A DNA stretch of 64,000 nt, from positions 194,014 to 258,013 of the forward strand of contig NZ_JAKFGB010000007.1 of the NCBI RefSeq assembly GCF_022267515.1, written 5' to 3'. Below, piece by piece: positions 8,691-17,100 of this stretch. The first letter of the stretch is position 1. Each line of letters opens with the position of its first letter. The position numbers and the translations under genes were made by a program. The notes beneath the pieces are model-generated. The model was not told where the DNA came from and searched no databases. It was given only the letters and a program-made list of their open reading frames with translations. The stretch comes from Rubinisphaera margarita (GTDB lineage: Bacteria > Planctomycetota > Planctomycetia > Planctomycetales > Planctomycetaceae).

Positions 8691-9041
8691 TTACCAGTTC
8701 GAGCCCTGCTCTTCCATGGCGCGCTGGGCTTCAACGGAATAGCGTGTCAGCGGCATCGCTTCGAGACGAGCGATCGGAATCGGACGTCCAGAGACTTCAC
8801 AGACACCATACTCTCCTTCGTGGAACTTCTTCAGAGCCGATTCGATCTCGGAGAGTTCGTCTGCTTCCATGGAAATCAGGTGTGTATTCAAGTCGCTGGA
8901 GACGTTGTATTGGGCAATGTCCGCTGCGTCACCGATGGCTGAATCATTGCTGCTGTACGATCCTCCCGCGCGGCGGCGGAGTTCATCACGTCGAGCGAGG
9001 AGTTGTGCCCTCAGTCTTTCCAAACGTTCTGTACGAGTCAC
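8691..9041 (-). CDS. DksA/TraR-family regulator lacking the zinc-finger cysteines
   Basis: 116 residues. A coiled-coil N-terminal half (RTERLERLRAQLLARRDELRRR) leads to D38-A-A-D41-I-A43, the DxxDxA tip motif by which DksA acts in the RNA polymerase secondary channel. The C-terminal fold is clearly DksA-like (EYGVCEVSGRPIPIARLEAMP, then RYSVEAQ), but the four zinc ligands read C81, S84, S102 and A105, so only one Cys remains. Zinc-independent DksA paralogues such as Pseudomonas DksA2 show comparable losses. The protein probably tunes transcription initiation, perhaps under zinc limitation or oxidative stress; that role is inference. Confidence 0.85.
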   Translation of the reverse strand: MTRTERLERLRAQLLARRDELRRRAGGSYSSNDSAIGDAADIAQYNVSSDLNTHLISMEADELSEIESALKKFHEGEYGVCEVSGRPIPIARLEAMPLTRYSVEAQRAMEEQGSNW

Positions 9042-9437
9042 GGGTGCTAGCTTTCTGGTTGCCTGTTAGTTTCTACGGTTCCTGTTCTTCCGTCGCGGGT
9101 CTGCTTGAGAACGCGTGCTGCATTGGCGACCCGCAGCGGGCAGGGTATGATCAACAACCACCAATGCGAATGCAAGTCCGCAGAGGTCTGTTCATCCGCA
9201 CATTGGCAGGAAAAAATGATCGCCCCCGGCAATATTGTTTACGCCTCCCGAGCGGTTTTCATTGGTTATTTAACTCGGACGCTCCAGATTTCCTAAATCT
9301 CGGCCGCCCGGACTGAACAGAAAATTGATCGTTGACACTTGGGATTTTCTTATTGGGAATCCCTCGCGAGCCGGAATATACTGAACTTTGAACAGTTACA
9401 GGGGGAGTCCTTCGTGGAGTCTCTCCCAAAACTTTGG
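9042..9437. other. divergent intergenic region, no supported gene
   Basis: It separates the DksA-like gene (minus) and the first sulfatase (plus), so promoters for both are expected. A perfect TTGACA at 9332-9337 stands out, but no acceptable -10 hexamer lies 16-18 bases downstream. The sulfatase frame can be extended to a TTG at 9339, but that extension has no signal-peptide character. Confidence 0.4.
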
Positions 9438-10988
9438 ATGAATCTTATGAAGTTTCTCTCCTCGTCCCCCGGATTGTTCCTGGCACTCTGGAGCGTGTTC
9501 GCCATCGTTTCCGAGAGCCCGGCAGATGATGACCGGCCCAATGTGCTTTTTGTCATCAGTGACGACCAAAGCTGGCTTCATGCCTCCGCTTATGGCACGA
9601 CGGGAATTGAAACGCCAGGCTTTGATCGAGTAGCGAAGGCGGGTGCCCTGTTCAACAATGCGATCGCCGCATCACCGGGGTGCAGCCCCTGCCGCGCTGC
9701 CATTTTGACCGGTCGTCACACCTGGCAGATCGAAGAAGCGGGGACCCACGCCAGTTCGTTTCCGAAGAAGTATCCGGTATTCACGGACCTGCTCGCATCA
9801 AGTGGCTATCACGTCGGTTACACCGGGAAAGGCTGGGGGCCGGGCAACTACAAAATTTCCGGCTGGGAGCAGAATCCCGCTGGTCCCAGCTACTCGAAGC
9901 GGAAAACCAAAGATCACCCTCCGAAGTCCAGCAACCTCGACTACTCGGCGAACTTCGAAGATTTCCTCAGTGAAAAAGAGGAAGACCAGCCCTTCCTGTT
10001 CTGGTTTGGTGCCCAGGAACCGCATCGCCCGTATGAAGTCGGCCTCGGCAAACAAAAGGGACGCGATGTCGCGTCCGTGGAAGTTCCTCCGTTTCTTCCC
10101 GACCGCGAAGAGATCCGCTCCGATGTCCTCGATTACTACATCGAAATCGAATATTACGACTCGCATCTCGTGCGGATGCTCGACCTGCTCGAGGAACGGG
10201 GCGAGCTGAATAACACTGTCGTCATCGTTACCTCGGATAACGGCATGCCGTTCCCCCGAGCCAAGGCCAACTGCTACGAGTATGGCATCCACATGCCACT
10301 GGCCATCTGCTGGCCGGAGAAGATGCCGGGCGGTCGAACAGTTGATGACCTGATCGGCTTTGTCGACATCACAGCGACTATTCTGGACGTGGCGGGCGTT
10401 GAATATCCTGATAACCCGTTCGGACTTTCCGGGAAGAGCTTTCAGGATCTGCTTGTGAGCAAGAAGTCTGGCGTCCTGGATCCGTCGCGAAAAGCGGTCT
10501 ATTCGGCGCGGGAACGTCACTCCTCTTCGCGTTATAATAATCTGACGTACCCTCAACGGGCGATCCGCACTTCGAAGTACCTGTTGATTCACAATTTCCG
10601 GCCTGAACGATGGCCGGCTGGGGCCCCCCAGGTTCTCGAGAAGGAAGGTCGCCCCGGGCCGCCGCACGGCGGGTATCATGACATCGACGCCGGTCCGTCG
10701 CTCAGTTTTCTGGTCGACAACCGCGACGACTCCGAGATCAGCCCGTACTTTCACATGGCGGTCGACAGGCGGCCTGAATTTGAATTGTTCAATATCGAGT
10801 CGGATCCTGGCTGCCTCAAGAATCTCGTCGACGATCCCAAATCGCGGCAAACTCTGCAGCAGCTGGCCAGCCAGCTCAATGACTACCTGAAGAAAACGGG
10901 TGACCCGCGGGTTCTCGATGGAGGTGACATCTATGAGAGCTATATCCGCTACAGCCACATCCGCAGCTTCCCTCCTCCGGAAGAATAA
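9438..10988 (+). CDS. secreted sulfatase (formylglycine-dependent, S1 family)
   Basis: 516 residues from the ATG at 9438. A signal peptide (MKFLSSSPGLFLALWSVFAIVSES) precedes the sulfatase core: RPNVLFVISDDQS supplies the first metal aspartates, and GCSPCRAAILTGRH carries the active-site motif C-x-P-x-R, whose Cys82 is converted to formylglycine by a separate maturase. TSDNG further on supplies more metal ligands. It hydrolyses sulfate esters, probably from a polysaccharide, in the periplasm or outside. The following gene's start lies inside its 3' end, so the two are likely translationally linked. The frame also allows a TTG start at 9339. The exact substrate is unknown. Confidence 0.9.
   Translation: MNLMKFLSSSPGLFLALWSVFAIVSESPADDDRPNVLFVISDDQSWLHASAYGTTGIETPGFDRVAKAGALFNNAIAASPGCSPCRAAILTGRHTWQIEEAGTHASSFPKKYPVFTDLLASSGYHVGYTGKGWGPGNYKISGWEQNPAGPSYSKRKTKDHPPKSSNLDYSANFEDFLSEKEEDQPFLFWFGAQEPHRPYEVGLGKQKGRDVASVEVPPFLPDREEIRSDVLDYYIEIEYYDSHLVRMLDLLEERGELNNTVVIVTSDNGMPFPRAKANCYEYGIHMPLAICWPEKMPGGRTVDDLIGFVDITATILDVAGVEYPDNPFGLSGKSFQDLLVSKKSGVLDPSRKAVYSARERHSSSRYNNLTYPQRAIRTSKYLLIHNFRPERWPAGAPQVLEKEGRPGPPHGGYHDIDAGPSLSFLVDNRDDSEISPYFHMAVDRRPEFELFNIESDPGCLKNLVDDPKSRQTLQQLASQLNDYLKKTGDPRVLDGGDIYESYIRYSHIRSFPPPEE
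10920..10935 (+). promoter_or_regulatory. Shine-Dalgarno inside the sulfatase gene that fixes the next start
   Basis: GGAGGTG at 10920-10926 lies 6 bases before the ATG at 10933. This site favours 10933 over the more upstream in-frame ATG at 10900 and implies a 56-base gene overlap. Confidence 0.7.
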
Positions 10989-12741
10989 GGAACTCCGCTT
11001 GCCGCCCAGCTGGATTCGCTGTCTGTCGCCTCTTCTCTGTACGCTGATTGTGTGGAGCTGCGGAGCCAGTCGCTTGATGGCCGCTCCGCCGAAGACCGGA
11101 GATCCGCGCATCGATGCCGCGATCACCAAAGCGGTCGAGAACCTGAAGAGCGTCAAGGTCGACCACAAATACGTCGTCGGTCTGGTGACCTACACGCTGC
11201 TTGCCGCGGGAGAGGATCCGGAATCGCCGGCCGTTGCGGAGGGTCTGAAATCGATTGCGGCGAAGTGTCAGGAGTCGAGCGGTGAGTACCGCCCGTCCGG
11301 GCATCACATTTATGAAGCCACCATCGACATCATGGCCCTTGAAGCCGCTGATCCTGAGCTCTACATCGAACAGATCGAGATCATTGCCAACTATCTTCTG
11401 GGTGAGCAGGAGGCTCACGGCGGCTGGTACTATCCGGATCGACGGGGTGGTCTGGGCGATACCAGTCTTACCCAGTACGCCCTGCTGGGATTATGGGCGG
11501 CCGATCGAGCCGGCGTGCGGATCGAGAATGAGGTCTTTGAACGGGCGGCCGCGTGGCACTTCGGAACTCAGACTCCCAGCGGCGGCTTCATGTATCACCC
11601 GCAGGGCGAGAACCCGGTGAACCGTCAGATTCGGGGCACGATGACTCTGGCCGGCATCGGCTCGCTCGCAATCATCCGCACAATTCTTTTCAATCGAGCG
11701 ATTCCCGAACCCGTTTCAGACACGAAGTCCAACCCCCTCCAGTTTCTGGAGCGACTCAACCCGGCAGACAAAGACAAAGGAAATCGCGACCGACGTCCGC
11801 CCAAAGCGATTCGCCCCCAAATCGATAAGACAATCGACTCATCCTATAACTGGATGACGAGGAATTTTCCCATCGCTGCCCCGCAGCCGGTCGAGGGGAA
11901 CTATTACTACTATTTTTACACCATGGAACGAGCAGCCGCTCTCAACGGGTGGGCGAAGTTCGGGACCGTCGACTGGTATCCATATGGCGTCGACGCCCTG
12001 CTGGCCCGGCAGGCTCCTGACGGATCCTTTCCGGAAGCAGTCACCTACCGGCAATATGCCCCCAGTGGCACCTGCTTCTGCGTTCTGTTTCTGCTGAAAG
12101 CCACCACCAAGCTGATCCCCCAGCCAAGCAGCGGTCCAGTCGACCTGGGAGCGGGAACACTTGCCGGCGGACGGGGCCTGCCGGACGATCTGACCAAAGT
12201 CGAGTTCAAGAACGGCAAAATCAAAACCGAAGAGCCTTCTTTGGGGGACTTCAACCAGATCCTTGCCGGTCTTTCTATGATCGAACTGCCGGAAGCCGAA
12301 GGGGATGATTCGGCAAAACTCGAGGTCGATCTGACGAAACCGGAAAAGCTGATCGGCGACATCGATCTGCTTGAACGGATGGCCGTCCATCGCCAGCCTG
12401 AAATTCGTCAGGTTTCCGCCTGGGCCCTCGGACGAACCGATCGACTGGAGCATGCTCCGATCCTGATCGATCTGCTCCGCGACCCCGACCTGAGTGTGGC
12501 AATTGAAGCCCGGTATTCTCTCTGCTGGATCGCCCGGCTGCCCAATGGTTTTGGACATGAACCGGACCCGACCGAGAAGTACATCGATTACGACGTCGCG
12601 GTGGACGTAAAGCCGATTGTTAAAGAATGGCAGGAGAGTCTCTACAAAGACTGGCGGGCATGGTATCTTGAGCAGCGACCGTATGATGAGCGGGATGATT
12701 TCGATGATCCCGCCCAGATCAAGTTCCGCCGTAAACGATAG
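10933..12741 (+). CDS. secreted alpha/alpha-toroid (prenyltransferase-like) and HEAT-repeat protein
   Basis: 602 residues. A long N-terminal signal (basic stretch, then LSPLLCTLIVWSCGASRLMAAPP) implies export. The middle resembles the repeats of squalene cyclase/prenyltransferase toroids: HGGWYYPDRRGGLGDTSLTQ, then SGGFMYHPQGE, then ALLARQAPDGSFPEA, each a QW/Gly-Trp-type unit, but no catalytic DxDD cluster is evident. A HEAT-like pair follows near residues 475-530 (VSAWALGRTDRLEHAPILIDLL). Proteins of this shape are common in planctomycetes and unassigned. It overlaps the upstream sulfatase and precedes another by 26 bases, so it may belong to the same degradative operon. No enzyme activity can be claimed. 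Confidence 0.8.
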   Translation: MRAISATATSAASLLRKNKELRLPPSWIRCLSPLLCTLIVWSCGASRLMAAPPKTGDPRIDAAITKAVENLKSVKVDHKYVVGLVTYTLLAAGEDPESPAVAEGLKSIAAKCQESSGEYRPSGHHIYEATIDIMALEAADPELYIEQIEIIANYLLGEQEAHGGWYYPDRRGGLGDTSLTQYALLGLWAADRAGVRIENEVFERAAAWHFGTQTPSGGFMYHPQGENPVNRQIRGTMTLAGIGSLAIIRTILFNRAIPEPVSDTKSNPLQFLERLNPADKDKGNRDRRPPKAIRPQIDKTIDSSYNWMTRNFPIAAPQPVEGNYYYYFYTMERAAALNGWAKFGTVDWYPYGVDALLARQAPDGSFPEAVTYRQYAPSGTCFCVLFLLKATTKLIPQPSSGPVDLGAGTLAGGRGLPDDLTKVEFKNGKIKTEEPSLGDFNQILAGLSMIELPEAEGDDSAKLEVDLTKPEKLIGDIDLLERMAVHRQPEIRQVSAWALGRTDRLEHAPILIDLLRDPDLSVAIEARYSLCWIARLPNGFGHEPDPTEKYIDYDVAVDVKPIVKEWQESLYKDWRAWYLEQRPYDERDDFDDPAQIKFRRKR

Positions 12742-12767
12742 CCGCTCACGAGCCGAGTTCCGATTCC

Positions 12768-14192
12768 ATGCTGCGTACCACCTTTCTGATTTGTGCTGCG
12801 TTGTCCTGTTTTGTCCTGGATTCCAGAGTGACCAGCGGCCGCGAAAAGCCGAACATCATCCTGATCAACTGCGATGACCTCGGCTACGGCGATATCGGCT
12901 GCATGGGCTCGCGGAAGCATCGCACGCCGAACATCGATCAGCTCTCCGTCGATGGGCTCACGCTGACCGACTTCTATGTCACTTCCGGCGTCTGCACGCC
13001 GTCGCGGTCCTCGCTGATGACGGGGTGTTATCCCAAGCGGATCGGCATGCATACCAATGGCGAGAACAAGTGGGTCCTGTTCCCGGGGAACCGACGGGGA
13101 CTCCACCCCGGTGAAGTCACGATCGCAGAGCAGCTCAAGCATGCCGGCTACGCGACCGCGATCATCGGCAAATGGCACCTGGGAGACCAGCCCGAATTCC
13201 TGCCGACGCGGCAGGGCTTCGATACATGGTTCGGGATTCCCTATTCGAACGACATGGGCATCGGCCGCCGGGACTACCCTCCACTCCCGTTGATGCGAAA
13301 CGAACAGGTCATCGAAGAAGAACCGGACCAGACCCAGCTGACGAAACGCTACACGGCAGAAACAGTCGGGTTCATCGAGGCCAACAAAGACCGACCGTTC
13401 TTCGTTTATTTACCGCACACCTTCCCCCATGCCCCGCTGCACGCATCGGAGGACTTCAAAGGGAAAAGTGAGAACGGGATTTACGGAGACGCTGTCGAAG
13501 AGATCGACTGGTCAGTCGGGCAGATCGTGCACGCACTGCGTCAGCGAAATCTGGAGGAGAACACGCTCGTGATTTTCACCTCCGACAACGGAGCGTCTCA
13601 ACGATGGGGCGGCCGCAATCTTCCGCTGAAGGGCTTCAAGGGATCGACCTGGGAGGGGGGCATGCGAGTACCCTGCATCATGAAATGGCCGGCTGCCATT
13701 CCCGCCGGGACCGTCTCGCGGGAGATCGTCAGCTCGCTCGACATCATGCCGACGATCTCGGCCCTTGTCGACCAGCCGCTGCCGGACGATCGCAAGATCG
13801 ACGGGTACGATGTCTCCGCCCTGCTCCACAATCCGCTCGAAGCCGAATCCCCGCGGCAAACGATGTTCTACTACTACCGCGAGCACCTGTGTGCGGTCCG
13901 GCACGAGAACTTCAAACTGCATGTCCGCCCTGCCAGAGCGAGAGCCGACAGGAACTTTGAGCCTCAGCTCTACAATCTTGCCAACGACATTGGCGAAACC
14001 CGCAGCGTCGTTCAGGAAGAGCCGGAAGTGATGACCGAACTGATGATCCTCGTCGAGGAATGCCGACGGGATCTCGGCGATGGCGACCAGCCCGGGCAGC
14101 ACACCCGTCCGCCGGGACAGGTCGATCAGCCCCGAACGTTGACCCCACGGCCGTCCACAGATCAGGCTCAACCCGAAACGAAGTCGAACTGA
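12768..14192 (+). CDS. secreted arylsulfatase-type sulfatase
   Basis: 474 residues. Signal peptide MLRTTFLICAALSCFVLDSRVTSG, then the core: KPNIILINCDDLGYGDIGCMG gives the metal aspartates, SGVCTPSRSSLMTG carries the canonical CTPSR motif with Cys76 as the formylglycine precursor, and GKWHLGD and FTSDNGA complete the active site. It is closer to classical arylsulfatase A/GALNS-type enzymes than the sulfatase at 9.4 kb. The C-terminal 30 residues are Pro/Gln/Thr-rich and probably disordered. It is the last gene of the plus-strand run; its stop is three bases from the stop of the convergent dehydrogenase fusion, with no room for a separate terminator. Confidence 0.93.
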   Translation: MLRTTFLICAALSCFVLDSRVTSGREKPNIILINCDDLGYGDIGCMGSRKHRTPNIDQLSVDGLTLTDFYVTSGVCTPSRSSLMTGCYPKRIGMHTNGENKWVLFPGNRRGLHPGEVTIAEQLKHAGYATAIIGKWHLGDQPEFLPTRQGFDTWFGIPYSNDMGIGRRDYPPLPLMRNEQVIEEEPDQTQLTKRYTAETVGFIEANKDRPFFVYLPHTFPHAPLHASEDFKGKSENGIYGDAVEEIDWSVGQIVHALRQRNLEENTLVIFTSDNGASQRWGGRNLPLKGFKGSTWEGGMRVPCIMKWPAAIPAGTVSREIVSSLDIMPTISALVDQPLPDDRKIDGYDVSALLHNPLEAESPRQTMFYYYREHLCAVRHENFKLHVRPARARADRNFEPQLYNLANDIGETRSVVQEEPEVMTELMILVEECRRDLGDGDQPGQHTRPPGQVDQPRTLTPRPSTDQAQPETKSN

Positions 14193-14195
14193 CGG

Positions 14196-17100
14196 TCAGT
14201 CCTGCGACGCTTTCGATGGCTCGGAAGCAGCCGGCCTCACTTCGATTCGGTCGATCCCGACCATGAATCGCGGTAATGCTTTCGGGTTCGTCCCCGTGAT
14301 TTCGACGGTCAGTGTGAGTTCGCCGGCTTGTTCCACTTCAACGTTCTCCAGCACGACAGTCGGCCCTGGAAGAACGTCGGCTGTATACAGGTCGGCGGTG
14401 CCCGCTGCTTCGCCGGCTTTCACGGAGATCTGACCGTAGTCTTTGGCCGTGGTCGTGAAGCAGGTGACGGTGCAGGGGCCCGGCGGCAGTTTCTGCAGCG
14501 TGACCTTGAGCGTGTCGCCCGGCTCTCCGCCCGTCCACCAGAGTTGATTATCCCCCGACCAGTACGGGCCGAAACCACCCATCTGCTGAGGCCGAACGTT
14601 TCCACCAGTCACTTTCGCCGAACCGGTGATCGCTTCCCCTTCGATCCGCAGCACACCCGGTTCAACCGGCGGCACGCGAGAGAGCTGAACTTCTTTCGAT
14701 GTCGCGGCGTCTTCGGTGGCCGTCAGATAGCGGAACAGCTGCAGCACCTGCGCATCGCTCATTGGTTTTAACTGGTTCTCCGGCATCAGCGATTTGTCGG
14801 ATGTCTTGCGAATCTCGATATCGTCCAGAGCCAGCACGAGTACTTCGTTGGTCGTCTGGATTGTGACCGCCGAATCGTTCTCGGATTTCACCAGCCCGTT
14901 CACAACGCGGCCATCGGTCGTGACAAAGGTCGTCATCAGATAGTTCCGGCCGATAACGGCGTTCGGTTCCAGAATATTCTCAAGCCAGTAGTCGATGTTC
15001 GTGCGATTCGCCCCGGTAATTTCAGGACCAATCTCCCCTCCCTTGCCGAACAGCCGATGGCACTTGCCGCAGTTGGCTTCATAGAGCTTGCGACCTTCAC
15101 CGAGATGGGCATCGGCAATCGCGCGAGGCTGCAGCAGTTTCCGATACTTCGTGAACGCCGCTTCCTTATCGGCGGAAGCCGTTCCGATCTTCCCCCAGAC
15201 CTTCTCCAGCCGAGCCAGCAGCTTCTCATCGTCCAGCGACACAACCTGCCGCACGATGTAAGCCGGCACCGTGGTCGGATCGATCGCTCCGTTTTCCATC
15301 GCGGTGATCAGCGTCTCGGCGTATCCCTTCCGGGAGACGAGCACGTTCAGAACTTCCGTCTTCTGGTTCGGAGGCAGCTGGCTGTAAACACTCAACAATC
15401 GCGGGGCGGCTTCGGGATGAGTGACGCGGGCCAGTGCACGAATGGCTTCGCTCCGCAACGCCGGATCATCCAGCAGATCGAGACCGAGGCTGGCCAGTTC
15501 AGGATCCTTCGCTTCCGCCAGCAACTGCAGAGCATCTCGACGAGCCACGAACGGTTTGCTGCGATCCCGCACCAGCGAACGGAAATGGGGAAACGCGGAT
15601 TCATCGCCAAAGCGGATTCCGAGCGAAAGAACCAGTCGGTCGATCTCGGCATCCGAACGGTTCTGCAGATCGCCGGCGGCCTGTCGCCAGTTCTCCGGCA
15701 TCGGTGCCCCGGCCCGGCTGATGACAATCGCCTGCATCTCGTTGAGCACGAGCAGCACGAACTCACGCGGCACGTTCGGCATCAGCATTTCGGTCAGAAG
15801 ATTCCGTCCTTCTTCACTGGACGACATCCGCCGCACGACAAATTGAGTCAACTGTTTCCAGCCGCTCTTCCGGGCGAGGTTCAATAGTCGAACCGGATCG
15901 ACATCGGCCAGCGGTTCGGCTCCATACCAGACGAGCAGCGGAATGTTCTTGTCGAGTTCATCTGAACGATGCGATGTCAGCCCTTCCAGGATTCCCCATC
16001 GCTGCCCGGCCGGAAGTCGCTGCAGTTGAGCCGCAAGTGCGAGTCGCGTGCGTGCTTCCGACTCCGACTTCGCCAGATTCTCAAGTCGCTGCAGCACCGG
16101 AGCAGCGACGCCCTTTCCGCTCTCCATCAGAAATTGCACCGCCCAGCTGCGAACGACCGGATCTGCATCATCCAACTTCTCGGCAACACCCTTTGCATCA
16201 AGCAGCTGACACGACCAGGCGGTCCAGAACGCTCGCAATCGGAGCCCGCGAAGATTCCGGCCATCCATCAACTCACGGAGACTCCCCGCGACGTTGGTCC
16301 GATCCAATTTCCCCTCAGCAGATCGCTCCTGCAGAATCCGTTGAGCCTGACGGGCATAGAACGCATTTGGATCATTGAGGAGCGTCACCAGTTCGGCGTC
16401 GCTCTTTTCCCAGAGGTTGAACCGGTACGGCTTCAAGTCGCCGTAACGAATGCGGAACAGCCGGCCGTCGGTGCGATTCCAGATTTCCGGCGTACGGTTG
16501 TGGCAGGTCTGGGGATCGTGCCAGTCGGACGTGTACAGTGCGCCGTCCGGTCCCTGCATGACGGTCACGCCGATCTGCTGATGATCGTGCGACAGCGAGA
16601 AGTCCGGCCGATGCCGTCCCACGTACCCGGAGCCATCCGGCTCGACCGCTTCCCGCACCATGCGATGCCCGTGCAGATTGTGGAAGAACAGATCGCCCCG
16701 GTATTGCGGCGGGAACTCGTCGGCCTGATAGATCGTCAGCCCGCAATGGGCATGGCCGCCGCCGACATCCGAGGTGCTGTTCGGATTATCGCGAACGAGC
16801 GCCCGATTCACTTTGCCGTTCGACGCCGAGGAAAAGGTGCCGTCTCCATAATGAAGGTGATCGGCAATGGTGGGCAGATCGGCGTAGGTGTGCGGATTGA
16901 AATGCGTCCCCGCCTGCCGGAAGTAACGGGCTCCGGGAATGACGTGATACAGGTGCGGAATCACACAGGCGGTGATGAACCAGTCGCCATCTTCATTGAA
17001 GTCGACTCCCCAGGGATTGCTCGATCCGTGGGCGAACACCTCGAACTCGTGCCGCGTGGGGTGATACCGCCAGACGCCGGCGTTGATCGGAACCCGCTGA

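Noticed and set aside
9332..9337. Isolated TTGACA before the first sulfatase
   Set aside because: No fitting -10 hexamer lies 16-18 bases downstream, so it is not called a promoter.
9798..11168. Minus-strand open frame of 456 codons under the first sulfatase
   Set aside because: Sulfatase metal and formylglycine motifs define the plus strand as coding.
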